From Klenkia brasiliensis (GTDB lineage: Bacteria; Actinomycetota; Actinomycetes; Mycobacteriales; Geodermatophilaceae): a stretch of DNA of 64,000 nucleotides. Location: NCBI RefSeq assembly GCF_900100695.1, contig NZ_FNCF01000002.1:806001-870000 (forward strand). The letters run 5' to 3'. The stretch's first letter is position 1; each line of letters starts with the position of its first letter. The position numbers and the translations under genes are program-made. The notes beneath the pieces are model-generated. The model was not told where the DNA came from. It did not search any database and was given only the letters and a program-made list of their open reading frames with translations. This document shows, piece after piece, positions 17,323 to 25,521 of the stretch.

Positions 17323-18186
17323 TCAGACGCCGATTGGGTGCCAGACCGTCTTGGTCTCCAGGAACGGGGTCATCCGGGACAGGCCCGGGTCGCCGGTCCA
17401 GTCCGGCTCGTCGGCCGGTGCCCGCAGCACGCGCTTGAGGGTGCCCGCGGCCGAGCGCTCCAGCTCCATGGCCGCCGTCCCCGCGCCGGTGAGGTCGATG
17501 CCGTCGACGTCGGCGTGCTCGGCCAGCCAGGGGCCGATCTCGGCCGCGTCACCGGTCAGCAGGTTCGCGACGCCGCCGGGGACGTCGGAGGTGGCCAGCA
17601 CCTCCGAGAGCGTGATCGCCGGCAGCGGCCGCTGGAGGGAGCTCACCACGACCGCGGTGCAGCCGGTGGCCAGCACCGGGGCGAGCACGCTGACCAGACC
17701 CAGCAGCGAGGACCGCTGCGGGGCCAGCACCGCGACCACGCCCGAGGGCTCGGGCACCGAGAAGTCGAAGTAGGGCCCGGCGACGGGGTTGGTGCCGCCG
17801 AGCACCGCCGCGAGCTTGTCGGTCCACCCGGCGTACCAGACCCAGCGGTCGACCGCGGCGTCCACCGCGGCCCGCGCCTTCGCCGCCGACAGGCCCTCGC
17901 CGGCGGCGACCTCCTCGGCGAACTGGGCCGCGCGGCCCTCCATCACCTCGGCCACCCGGTAGAGCACCTGGCCGCGGTTGTAGGCGGTGGCGCCCGACCA
18001 GCCGGCGAACGCGGCGCGCGCGGCCACCACGGCGTCCCGGGCGTCCTTGCGGGAGGCCTTCGCGGCGTTGGCCACGAAGTGCCCGCGCCCGTCGGCGACG
18101 GGGTAGGTGCGGCCGGACTCCGAGCGGGGGAACTTCCCGCCGACGTAGAGCTTGTAGGTCTTGCGGACCTCGAGGCGCTCGCTCAT
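17323..18186 (-). CDS. Short aldehyde-dehydrogenase-like protein lacking the catalytic domain
   Basis: 287-aa protein related to the aldehyde dehydrogenase superfamily. It aligns with the N-terminal and cofactor-binding region (KLYVGGKF...GRTYPVADG, APQRSSLLGLVSVLAP, PGGVANLLTGDAAEIGPWLAEHADVDGIDLTGA) and stops where the catalytic domain would begin. I see no equivalent of the catalytic Cys or of the ELGG glutamate. The protein ends cleanly in WHPIGV, so it does not look like a decayed gene. ATG 18186 shares one base with the stop of the full-length enzyme upstream. It may be a regulatory or structural partner; that role is inference. Confidence 0.85.
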   Translation of the reverse strand: MSERLEVRKTYKLYVGGKFPRSESGRTYPVADGRGHFVANAAKASRKDARDAVVAARAAFAGWSGATAYNRGQVLYRVAEVMEGRAAQFAEEVAAGEGLSAAKARAAVDAAVDRWVWYAGWTDKLAAVLGGTNPVAGPYFDFSVPEPSGVVAVLAPQRSSLLGLVSVLAPVLATGCTAVVVSSLQRPLPAITLSEVLATSDVPGGVANLLTGDAAEIGPWLAEHADVDGIDLTGAGTAAMELERSAAGTLKRVLRAPADEPDWTGDPGLSRMTPFLETKTVWHPIGV

Positions 18187-19622
18187 CAGGACTCCTTCAG
18201 GTACGCGCGCAGGCCGGTGCGGCCACCCTCGCGGCCGTAGCCGGACTGCTTGTAGCCACCGAACGGCGAGGTGGGGTCGAACTGGTTGAAGGTGTTGGCC
18301 CACACCACGCCGGCCCGCAGCTGGTCGGCCACCGCGAGGATGCGCGAGCCCTTCTCCGACCAGATGCCGGCCGACAGCCCGTAGGTCGTGTTGTTCGCCT
18401 TGGCCACCGCCTCGTCGGGCGTGCGGAAGGTCAGCACCGACAGCACGGGGCCGAACACCTCGTCGCGGGCGATGCGGTGCGCCGGGGTGACGTCGGTGAA
18501 CACGGTGGGCTTGAACCAGTTGCCGCGCTCGGGCAGCTCGCCGTCGGGCTGCCACACCTGGGCGCCCTCGGCCTCGCCGATGCCCACCAGCTCGCGGATG
18601 CGGGCCAGCTGCTCGGGGGAGTTGATCGCCCCGACGTCGGTGTTCTTGTCCAGCGGGTCACCGACCCGCAGCGTGCCGATGCGCCGCTGCAGCGAGGCCA
18701 CCAGCTCGTCGTGGACCGACTCCTGCACCAGCAGCCGCGACCCGGCGCAGCAGACGTGCCCCTGGTTGAAGAAGATGCCGCGCACGACACCCTCGACGGC
18801 CTGGTCGATCGGCGCGTCGTCGAAGACGATGTTGGCCGCCTTGCCGCCCAGCTCCAGGGTGAGGGACTTGCGGGTGCCGGCCACCGAGCGGGCGATCTGC
18901 TTGCCGACCTCGGTCGAGCCGGTGAAGGCCACCTTGTCCACGTCGGCGTGCTCCACCACGGCCCGGCCGGTGTCGCCGGCGCCGGTCACGATGTTGACCA
19001 CGCCCGGCGGCAGGTCGGCCTGCTGGCAGACCTCGGCGAACAGCAGCGCGGTCAGGGGGGTGGTCTCGGCGGGCTTGAGGACGACGGTGTTGCCCGCCGC
19101 CAGCGCCGGGGCCACCTTCCACGCCAGCATGAGCAGCGGGAAGTTCCACGGGATGACCTGGCCGGCCACGCCCAGCGGGCGGGGTGCCGGGCCCAGGCCC
19201 GCGTGCTCGAGCTTGTCGGCCCAGCCCGCGTGGTAGAAGAAGTGCGCCGCGGCCAGGGGCACGTCGACGTCGCGGGACTCGGTGATCGGCTTGCCGTTGT
19301 CCAGGGTCTCCAGGACGGCGAACTCCCGCGCCCGCTCCTGCAGCAGCCGGGCGATGCGGAACAGGTACTTGCCGCGGTCGGCGGGGCGCATCGGGCCCCA
19401 GACCCGGGTGAAGGCCTTGCGGGCGGCGCGCACGGCCCTGTCGACGTCGGCGTCGGTGCCGACCGCGACCTCGCCGAGCACCTCCTCGGTGGCCGGGTTG
19501 ACCGTCTTCAGCGGGGTGCCGCCGCCGTCGGTGAACTCGCCGTCGACGAACAGGCCGTAGTGCGACCGCAGCGTGACGATCGAGCGGGACTCGGGGGCGG
19601 GGGCGTACTCGAAGACGGTCAT
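18186..19622 (-). CDS. NAD(P)-dependent aldehyde dehydrogenase
   Basis: Full-length enzyme, 478 aa, oxidising an aldehyde to the acid. Cofactor motif FTGSTEVGK (233-241), general-base E257 in LELGG, nucleophile C291 in GHVCCAGSR and EVFGPVL near residue 400 are all present. Its start overlaps the deoC stop and its stop overlaps the short paralogue by one base (TGATG). Standing right after deoC, it may oxidise the acetaldehyde that DeoC releases, but substrate choice cannot be read from sequence. Confidence 0.93.
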   Translation of the reverse strand: MTVFEYAPAPESRSIVTLRSHYGLFVDGEFTDGGGTPLKTVNPATEEVLGEVAVGTDADVDRAVRAARKAFTRVWGPMRPADRGKYLFRIARLLQERAREFAVLETLDNGKPITESRDVDVPLAAAHFFYHAGWADKLEHAGLGPAPRPLGVAGQVIPWNFPLLMLAWKVAPALAAGNTVVLKPAETTPLTALLFAEVCQQADLPPGVVNIVTGAGDTGRAVVEHADVDKVAFTGSTEVGKQIARSVAGTRKSLTLELGGKAANIVFDDAPIDQAVEGVVRGIFFNQGHVCCAGSRLLVQESVHDELVASLQRRIGTLRVGDPLDKNTDVGAINSPEQLARIRELVGIGEAEGAQVWQPDGELPERGNWFKPTVFTDVTPAHRIARDEVFGPVLSVLTFRTPDEAVAKANNTTYGLSAGIWSEKGSRILAVADQLRAGVVWANTFNQFDPTSPFGGYKQSGYGREGGRTGLRAYLKES

Positions 19623-20611
19623 CAGACGACGCTCACGTGGTCGGGGCCGGAGTAGTGGCCGGTGCGGAGCTTCTGCCGCTGCAGGAGCAGGTCGTCGAGG
19701 AGGCTGGAGGCACCGAAGCGGAACCACACCGGGTCCAGCCAGTCGGGCCCGGCCACCTCGTTGATCATCACCAGGTGCTTGATCGCATCCTTGGTGGTGC
19801 GGATGCCGCCGGCGGGCTTGACGCCGACCTGGGTGCCGGTGGCGGCGCGGAAGTCGCGCACCGCCTCGAGCATGACCAGGCAGACCGGCAGGGTGGCGGC
19901 GGGGGAGACCTTGCCGGTGGAGGTCTTGATGAAGTCGCCGCCGGCGAGCATGGCCAGCCAGGAGGCCCGGCGGACGGCGTCGTAGGTGCGCAGCTCGCCG
20001 GTCTCCAGGATCACCTTGAGGTGGGCGTCGCCGCAGGCCTCCTTGACCGCCACGACCTCGTCGAACACGTCGAGGTAGCGGCCGGAGAGGAAGGCGCCGC
20101 GGTCGATGACCATGTCGATCTCGTCGGCGCCGCCCGCGACGGCGTCGCGGACGTCGGCGAGCTTGACCTCGCGGCTGGCCCGGCCGGAGGGGAACGCGGT
20201 GGCCACCGCGGCGGTGTGGATGCCGGTGCCGGCCAGCGCGTCGCGGGCGACGCCGGCCAGGTCGCCGTAGACGCAGACCGCGGCGACCTGCGGGCAGCTG
20301 CCGTCGGCGGGGTCGGGCCGGCGGGCCTTGGCGGCCAGCGAGCGGACCCGGCCGGGGGTGTCGGCGCCCTCGAGGGTGGTCAGGTCGACCATCGAGATGG
20401 CGGTGTCGATGGCCCACGCCTTCGCCGTCGTCTTGATCGACCGGGTGCCCAGCTGTGCGGCGCGGGCCTCGGCCCCGACCTGGTCCACACCCGGGAGGCC
20501 GTGCAGGAAGGCCCGGAACGCGGCGTCGGAGCGGGTGACGTCGGCGAACGCGTCCGGCGCTCCGGGGGCGACCGGGCGGCCCGGTGCGGTGGGGTCGAGC
20601 ACGTGCGTCAT
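19622..20611 (-). CDS. deoC: Deoxyribose-phosphate aldolase
   Basis: Cleaves 2-deoxyribose-5-phosphate to acetaldehyde and glyceraldehyde-3-phosphate, the last step of deoxynucleoside breakdown. Conserved blocks are EIDMVIDRGAFLSG, HLKVILETGEL, the Schiff-base lysine block DFIKTSTGK and VGVKPAGGIRT. At 329 aa it is of the long class; the first ~70 residues are extra to the barrel. ATG 20611 is preferred, with GGAG 10 nt upstream; ATG 20620 is only 1 nt from that site. It starts an operon with two aldehyde dehydrogenase genes. Confidence 0.93.
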   Translation of the reverse strand: MTHVLDPTAPGRPVAPGAPDAFADVTRSDAAFRAFLHGLPGVDQVGAEARAAQLGTRSIKTTAKAWAIDTAISMVDLTTLEGADTPGRVRSLAAKARRPDPADGSCPQVAAVCVYGDLAGVARDALAGTGIHTAAVATAFPSGRASREVKLADVRDAVAGGADEIDMVIDRGAFLSGRYLDVFDEVVAVKEACGDAHLKVILETGELRTYDAVRRASWLAMLAGGDFIKTSTGKVSPAATLPVCLVMLEAVRDFRAATGTQVGVKPAGGIRTTKDAIKHLVMINEVAGPDWLDPVWFRFGASSLLDDLLLQRQKLRTGHYSGPDHVSVV

Positions 20612-20649
20612 GCCCGGCATTCTCCACGGCGCCGGGCGGCCGCCGGTCC

Positions 20650-21171
20650 TCAGGCGGCGACGGCTGCGCAGTCCGGGCAGGTCGCGGCCTCGCGGCGGGT
20701 GCGCCGCAGGCTGCCCGCGCCGGCCAGCAGCGCCGCCGCACCGGCGAGCAGCGACAGGGCCGCGACCGGTCCGCCGGCCAGCACCCGGCCCAGCAGCGGG
20801 ACGACGAGGACGGTCCGGCCGAAGCTGCCCCCGGTGAGCGAGACCCGCCACGGGTCGGCCGCCGGGTTGGCGTCGCCCCGCGTGGTCATCGCCGGGCCGT
20901 CGGGGGTGTCGGCGACGTCCGCGGCGCGGTGCAGCACGGGCCGGCCGCCGGTCACCTCGAACGGGGCGGGGGGACGGAAGGCGACCACGTCGCCGGTGCG
21001 GATGTCGCTGCCGGCCACCGGCACGGTGAGCACCAGCGAGCCGGCCGGGGCGTACGGGGTCATCGACCCGGTGAGCACCGGGACCAGCCGGACGCCGAGC
21101 AGGTGGGCCACCACGACCGCGCCGACGAGCGCGAGCTGCACGGCGGTGACGGCGGTGCGGCGGAGGGTCAT
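20650..21171 (-). CDS. SipW-like signal peptidase I (ER/archaeal type)
   Basis: Membrane signal peptidase of the S26B class, 173 aa. One hydrophobic segment (about 8-30) is followed by catalytic S36 in VLTGSMTP, then GDVVAFRPP, H81 in VLHRAADV and D100/D106 in TRGDANPAADPWRV. The His in place of the bacterial Lys is diagnostic of the SipW class. A second hydrophobic segment lies near 125-152, then a tail with CPDC. The class in Bacillus processes TasA and TapA; the two genes just upstream encode TasA-like proteins, so they are the likely substrates. ATG 21171 has GAGG 5 nt upstream. Confidence 0.88.
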   Translation of the reverse strand: MTLRRTAVTAVQLALVGAVVVAHLLGVRLVPVLTGSMTPYAPAGSLVLTVPVAGSDIRTGDVVAFRPPAPFEVTGGRPVLHRAADVADTPDGPAMTTRGDANPAADPWRVSLTGGSFGRTVLVVPLLGRVLAGGPVAALSLLAGAAALLAGAGSLRRTRREAATCPDCAAVAA

Positions 21172-21178
21172 CCGGTCC

Positions 21179-21748
21179 TCATCCCAGGGTGCGGTCGGCC
21201 GCGGGTCGCGGCACGACGGTGGTGGCGGTGACGGTGACGCCGCTGACGACGCCGCCGAGCTTGACCCGCAGGTGCACGGCGTCGCCGGCGGCGACGAGGC
21301 CGGGGGAGGTGTAGGACCCGGCCGTGCGGCCCACGAGCGCGGTCAGGGTCACCGTGGTGGTGGTGCCGGCGCAGGTGTCGGCGGTGGTGTCCCACGCGAC
21401 CGAGCAGACCGTCGCGGGGGCGCCGCCGACGACCGCGCCGATGGCGACGTCGAGCGAGAGCGTCGCCGGCACCGTCCCGGTGTTGGCCAGGTCGACGTAG
21501 CCGGCCTGGGTGGCCACCGTGGTGGACAGCGAGTACGAGGTGCGGTCGGCCGCGACGGACCCGGCGCCGGCGACCAGGGTGAGGCCGCTGCCCCACCGGG
21601 CCGTCGAGACCGGGGCCGTCGCGGTGGCCGAGCCCTGCCAGGGCGCCGCCTGGGCGGGCGCGGTGCCGGCCAGCGGTCCGAGCAGGCCCCCCGCCACGAC
21701 GACGGCGGCGGCGCGCCGGCGCCACCTCCGACGCCGTGACGGGGTCAC
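21179..21748 (-). CDS. Exported TasA-like domain protein (second subunit)
   Basis: 189-aa exported protein of unknown function. It has an RRRR-rich n-region, a hydrophobic stretch (13-30) and an AQA-A cleavage site near residue 35. The mature part shares a pattern with the next gene: a YVDLANTGTVPATLSL strand, a CSVAWDTTADTC cysteine pair (C115, C126) and a Thr/Val-rich beta end. This suggests a jelly-roll fold of TasA/camelysin type with one disulfide. GTG 21748 begins 5 nt after the upstream stop. It lies between the main TasA-like gene and the SipW-like peptidase. Confidence 0.7.
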   Translation of the reverse strand: MTPSRRRRWRRRAAAVVVAGGLLGPLAGTAPAQAAPWQGSATATAPVSTARWGSGLTLVAGAGSVAADRTSYSLSTTVATQAGYVDLANTGTVPATLSLDVAIGAVVGGAPATVCSVAWDTTADTCAGTTTTVTLTALVGRTAGSYTSPGLVAAGDAVHLRVKLGGVVSGVTVTATTVVPRPAADRTLG

Positions 21749-21753
21749 CGGGC

Positions 21754-22380
21754 TCAGCCCCCGGTGCGGTCGGTGCCGCCGACCACCGTGTTGCTCACCG
21801 ACGCGGCGATGCTGCCGGTGGCGCCCTGCAGCGACGTCGAGGCCCCCGAGGCGAAGGTGACCTTGTAGCGCACGTGCTGGGCGTTGCCGGCCCCGGTGGC
21901 GATGGAGCCGTGGGCGACCGTCAGCGGGGTGCCGGTCGTGGGGGTGCCCGACGCGAGCACGGTCTGGGTGCCCGAGCAGGTGCTGGCCCCCGAGACCGTG
22001 GTCCACGCGACCGAGCAGCTGGTGACGTCGACCTGCAGCGACCCGGCCAGGGCGCCGGTGGCGGTGACCGTCCCGGTGAAGGTGCTGGCGGCCGAGCCGG
22101 AGTTGGTCACGTCCACGTAGCGGTAGAAGTAGTCGGCGGGCAGCAGGTTGCCCACCGCGGTGCTGAAGGTCCCGCCGTTGGCGTCGACCATGCCGACCGA
22201 GACGCTGCCGGCGGTCAGCCCGCCGGTGGCCGAGGCGGTGGCGCCCCAGCTGGAGAAGGCGCCGGTGCCCACCAGGGCGGCGCCGGCGACGGCGAGGGTC
22301 GCGGCACCGGCCAGCCGCCGGCGCCGGCCGTGCCGGGCGCAGTGCGCGGGGGTGTCGGGGTGCTGCGGGTCGGTGGTCAC
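21754..22380 (-). CDS. TasA/camelysin-like exported protein with SipW-type signal
   Basis: 208 aa. The N-terminus has RRRR, a hydrophobic core (23-40), then GTGAFSSWGATASATGGLTAGSVSV, here split as GTGAFSSWGATAS and ATGGLTAGSVSV, the pattern of signals cut by SipW (compare the FSDT..T..FTAG of TasA). The mature domain has YRYVDVTNSGSAASTF and the disulfide candidate C122/C135. In Bacillus such proteins form biofilm fibres or, as camelysin, act on the cell surface. GTG 22380 has GGAGG 5 nt upstream. It is the first gene of the three-gene export cassette. Confidence 0.78.
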   Translation of the reverse strand: MTTDPQHPDTPAHCARHGRRRRLAGAATLAVAGAALVGTGAFSSWGATASATGGLTAGSVSVGMVDANGGTFSTAVGNLLPADYFYRYVDVTNSGSAASTFTGTVTATGALAGSLQVDVTSCSVAWTTVSGASTCSGTQTVLASGTPTTGTPLTVAHGSIATGAGNAQHVRYKVTFASGASTSLQGATGSIAASVSNTVVGGTDRTGG

Positions 22381-22543
22381 GGGGTCCTCCAGTCGGACGG
22401 TCGTTTCTCGGAACGAATCCGTCCCGTTGCACACAACCAACGGGCGCTCGACCGACCTGCCTGAGGGGGTCCACCCCATCGGGTGAGCCGGGCGCCCCAC
22501 CGGTGGCGGGGGCGGGGGTTCCCGGGGCCGATACCGTGCAGCC
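22381..22543. promoter_or_regulatory. Divergent control region, TasA-like cassette / upp
   Basis: Two inverted repeats lie in the leader of the TasA-like operon: GGACGG (22395-22400) with CCGTCC (22419-22424), and CCCGTTG (22423-22429) with CAACGGG (22438-22444). They overlap by two bases, so only one could form at a time. For upp, TACCGT (22532-22537) is 6 nt before the GTG. No -35 is clear on either strand. Confidence 0.45.
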
Positions 22544-23167
22544 GTGCAGCTCACCGTCGTGGACCACCCGATCGCCCGTGCCCGTCTGACCCGCATGCGC
22601 GACGAGCGCACCGACAACGCCGCGTTCCGGGCCGCGCTGCGCGACCTGACCGAGCTGCTGGTGTTCGAGGCCACCCGCGAGCTCGCGGTCGAGGAGTACC
22701 CGATCACCACCCCGGTGACCGACACCACCGGCTACCGCCTGGCCGCGCCGCCGCTGATCGTCCCGGTCCTGCGCGCCGGGCTGGGGATGGCCGACACCGC
22801 GCACTCGCTGCTGCCGGAGTCGCAGATGGGGTTCGTCGGCCTGGCCCGCAACGAGACCACCTTCGAGCCCGAGGCCTACATGGCGTCGCTGCCGGAGTCC
22901 CTGGTCGGCCGCGAGGTCTTCGTGCTGGACCCGATGCTGGCCACCGGCGGCTCGCTGGTGCACTGCTGCACGCTGCTGACCGAGCGCGGCTGCACCTCCA
23001 TCACCGTGCTGTGCGCCCTGGCCGCACCGGAGGGCATCCGCCGGCTGGAGGAGTCGGGCCTGCCGCTGCGGGTGTTCACCGGCAGCATCGACGCCGAGCT
23101 CAACGACAACGCCTACATCGTCCCGGGCCTGGGCGACGCCGGCGACCGCCAGTTCGGCGCCGTCTGA
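22544..23167 (+). CDS. upp: Uracil phosphoribosyltransferase
   Basis: Salvages uracil with PRPP to UMP. The 207-aa protein has [11 protein letters not shown], the PRPP loop [12 protein letters not shown] near residue 127, and the uracil-binding [16 protein letters not shown] end, all typical. GTG 22544 is probably a leaderless start (TACCGT 6 nt upstream). Its stop overlaps the next ATG by one base. Confidence 0.96.
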   Translation: MQLTVVDHPIARARLTRMRDERTDNAAFRAALRDLTELLVFEATRELAVEEYPITTPVTDTTGYRLAAPPLIVPVLRAGLGMADTAHSLLPESQMGFVGLARNETTFEPEAYMASLPESLVGREVFVLDPMLATGGSLVHCCTLLTERGCTSITVLCALAAPEGIRRLEESGLPLRVFTGSIDAELNDNAYIVPGLGDAGDRQFGAV

Positions 23168-24063
23168 TGCGCTTCGCCGTCCTCGGCAGCGGCTTCTGGG
23201 CCACCGAGGTGCACGCCGCGTCGCTGGCCGCCCACCCCGACGCGGAGCTGGTGGGCATCTGGGGCCGCGACGAGGCCAAGGCGTCGGCCGCCGGCGCCGT
23301 CCACGGCGTCCCGGGGACGACCGACCTGGACGCGCTGCTGGCCGACGTCGACGCGGTGAGCATCTCCCTGCCGCCGTCGGTGCAGCCCGACCTCGCCGTC
23401 CGCGCGGCGCAGGCCGGCTGCCACCTGCTGCTGGAGAAGCCGGTCGCGCTGTCGGTGGCCGACGCCGACCGGGTGGCCGGTGCGGTCGCCGAGGCCGGCG
23501 TCGCGTCGGTGGTCTTCCTGACCTACCGGTTCCGCGACTCCACCGCCGCCTGGCTGGAGCAGGCCGGCCGCTCGACGCTGGCCGGCGGCAGCGTCACCTG
23601 GCTGGCCAGCACCTTCGCCTCCGACAGCCCCTTCCGGCACTCCCTGTGGCGGGCCGAGCCGGGCGCACCGCTGTGGGACCTCGGGCCGCACGCCCTCTCC
23701 CTGCTCGAGCCCGCGCTCGGGCCGGTGGTGGCCGCGCAGGGCGCCCGGGCGGCCGACGGCACGGTGAACGTGGTGCTCGAGCACGAGGGCGGGGCGACCA
23801 GCACGGTCACCGTGTCGGCCACCGCCTCGCCGCTGTCGGCCGGGGAGGAGTTCTGGGTGCACGGCGACGCCGGCCGGTTGGTGCTGCTCCCGGAGACCGG
23901 GGCCACCGCCGCCCAGGCGCACGCGGTGGCGGTCACCGAGCTGCAGGCCGCGGCGCTCACCGGAGGCGCGCACCCGTGCGAGGCCGCCTACGGCGCGGCC
24001 CAGGTGCGGGTGCTGGCCGCCGCCGAGCGGGCCGTCGCTGCCGGGGCACGCCAGACCGTCTGA
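23167..24063 (+). CDS. Gfo/Idh/MocA-family oxidoreductase
   Basis: 298-aa NAD(P)-dependent dehydrogenase-like protein. The Rossmann start is FAVLGSGFWATEVHA, and LLLEKPVALSVADADR carries the EKP lysine that is catalytic in the family. The C-terminal domain is shorter than in full-length members (usually 330-390 aa), but a likely histidine lies in LWDLGPHALSLLEPAL. The substrate is probably a sugar or cyclitol, not deducible. The ATG shares one base with the upp stop and its own stop shares one with the DUF805 gene. Confidence 0.85.
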   Translation: MRFAVLGSGFWATEVHAASLAAHPDAELVGIWGRDEAKASAAGAVHGVPGTTDLDALLADVDAVSISLPPSVQPDLAVRAAQAGCHLLLEKPVALSVADADRVAGAVAEAGVASVVFLTYRFRDSTAAWLEQAGRSTLAGGSVTWLASTFASDSPFRHSLWRAEPGAPLWDLGPHALSLLEPALGPVVAAQGARAADGTVNVVLEHEGGATSTVTVSATASPLSAGEEFWVHGDAGRLVLLPETGATAAQAHAVAVTELQAAALTGGAHPCEAAYGAAQVRVLAAAERAVAAGARQTV

Positions 24064-24482
24064 TGGTCGCGGCCTGGTACCTGCCGCGCGGGCGCATCCG
24101 TCGCCGGCGGTGGTGGCTGGGCTACGTGGTGGCCTTCGTCCTGCTGGGCCTGCTGACCACCTGGTTCGATGCCCGCTTCCTCCCCGGCGCCCACCCGCGG
24201 GTGCGCGACACCGACGGCTTCGACGTGCTGTGGCCCTTCCCGGACGAGGGCGGCCCGGTCACCACCATCACCGGGCTGGTCCTGCTGATGCCGAACGTGG
24301 CCGCGCTGGTGTGCCGGCTGCACGACCGCGACCACTCCGCCTGGTGGTTGCTGTGGTTCCTCGTGCCGCTGGTCGGCTGGCTGGTGCTGGTGGTCACCGT
24401 CGGGCTCCTCCGCGGCACCCCGGGGCCGAACCCGTACGGTCAGGACCCGAGGACGTCGGGGGGAGCAGCGTGGACTTCGTGA
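24063..24482 (+). CDS. DUF805-like membrane protein (1)
   Basis: 139-aa small membrane protein with three to four hydrophobic segments. RGRIRRRRWWLGYVV and CRLHDRDHSAWWLL are the two conserved blocks of the DUF805 family, whose role is unknown. ATG 24063 overlaps the upstream stop by one base. The 3' end overlaps the start of a second copy by 13 nt. Confidence 0.8.
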   Translation: MVAAWYLPRGRIRRRRWWLGYVVAFVLLGLLTTWFDARFLPGAHPRVRDTDGFDVLWPFPDEGGPVTTITGLVLLMPNVAALVCRLHDRDHSAWWLLWFLVPLVGWLVLVVTVGLLRGTPGPNPYGQDPRTSGGAAWTS

Positions 24483-24931
24483 ACTGGTACGTGCGGCGGG
24501 GCCGGATCGGCCGCCGGGTCTTCTGGCTGCACTACGTGCTGCCGCTGGCCGTGCTCGGCGTGCTGGCCTTCCTCGCCGACCTGTCCTTCGGCGACACCAA
24601 CGCCCCCGACGTGCTCGCCGGCCGGGCCACGGTGCTGGAGCTGGGCACGATCAGCTCGGTGGTCGGCTACGCGACGCTGGTGCCCACGCTGAGCGCGCAC
24701 GCCTGCCGGCTGCACGACCAGGGCCGTTCGGCCTGGTGGCTGCTGCTGAACCTGGTGCCGCTGTTCGGTCAGCTGGTGCTGCTCGGCATCTGCGGCTTCG
24801 TGCCCGGCCAGCCGGCGGTCAACCGCTACGGCCCGCCCGAGGCCCAGCTGCCGCCCGCCGGACCCGGCCCGCGGTACGAGCCCGGCCCGGCCGACCGGGC
24901 GCCGGACTACCCGCCCTCGGACTGGCGCTGA
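24470..24931 (+). CDS. DUF805-like membrane protein (2)
   Basis: 153 aa, the same family as the preceding gene: RRGRIGRRVFWLHYV at the start and CRLHDQGRSAWWLLLNLVPL in the second half, so a tandem duplication. It ends in a Pro-rich cytoplasmic tail. GTG 24470 has a GGGGGGAG site 4 nt upstream. Its end overlaps the convergent dedA-like gene by 25 nt. Confidence 0.82.
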   Translation: MDFVNWYVRRGRIGRRVFWLHYVLPLAVLGVLAFLADLSFGDTNAPDVLAGRATVLELGTISSVVGYATLVPTLSAHACRLHDQGRSAWWLLLNLVPLFGQLVLLGICGFVPGQPAVNRYGPPEAQLPPAGPGPRYEPGPADRAPDYPPSDWR

Positions 24932-25521
24932 CGGCGCCGGGACCGCACCCGCACCAGCACGAACCCGCCCACCGCCAGCACGGCGACGGCGACCAGCCCG
25001 CCGGTGGAGACCCGGCCCAGCAGCTGCTCGGCGGCCGCGCCCAGCGCGACGACGACGGCGGTGGTGACCCCGGCCCACAGCACCGCGCCGGTCCAGTTCG
25101 CGACCGCGAAGGTCCGGTAGCGCATGCCCAGCGACCCGGCGAGCGGCCCGCTGAGGATGCGCAGCAGGGCGACGAACCGGCCGAGGAAGACCGCCCACAC
25201 CCCGTGCCGGTCCATCAGCGCCTGCGCTGCGGCGAGCCGGTCGGGGCCCAGGTGCCGGGGCGAGCGGCGGGCGGCCCAGGCGAAGAGCCGGTCGCCGTAC
25301 CGGCGGCCCAGCAGGTAGCCGACGCTGTCGCCGACCGCGGCCGAGACCGCCGCGCAGGCCGCCACCGTCACCGGCGACACCACGCCCTGGCCGGCCAGCA
25401 GCGCGGCGCCGACCAGCACGGTCTCCCCGGGCAGCGGCACCCCGACGCTCTCGACGCCGACGACCAGCAGCACCGTGGCGTACACGACGAGCGGCGGCAG
25501 CCCGTGCAGCCACTCGATCAC
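24907..25521 (-). CDS. DedA-family membrane protein
   Basis: 204 aa. Blocks VGVPLPGETVLVGAALLAG near residue 26, GDSVGYLLGRRYG and GRFVALLRILSGPLAGSLGM identify the DedA (VTT/SNARE-associated) family. Members are linked to lipid-carrier flipping and membrane homeostasis. About five hydrophobic segments and a basic C-terminus. GTG 25521 overlaps the mutase stop by GTGA, making this the last gene of the punA operon. Confidence 0.88.
   Translation of the reverse strand: MIEWLHGLPPLVVYATVLLVVGVESVGVPLPGETVLVGAALLAGQGVVSPVTVAACAAVSAAVGDSVGYLLGRRYGDRLFAWAARRSPRHLGPDRLAAAQALMDRHGVWAVFLGRFVALLRILSGPLAGSLGMRYRTFAVANWTGAVLWAGVTTAVVVALGAAAEQLLGRVSTGGLVAVAVLAVGGFVLVRVRSRRRQRQSEGG

Noticed and set aside
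17323-18186. Short aldehyde dehydrogenase as a pseudogene
   Set aside because: No internal stop or frameshift, a clean start coupled to the upstream gene and a normal C-terminus; kept as an intact gene.
19637-21739. 700-codon plus-strand Gly/Val/Ala-rich frame
   Set aside because: Antisense across deoC, the SipW-like gene and the second TasA-like gene; low-complexity shadow.
21749-22963. N-terminal extension of the second exported protein frame through the TasA-like gene
   Set aside because: The signal peptide starts at GTG 21748; upstream codons are the wrong frame of the neighbouring gene.
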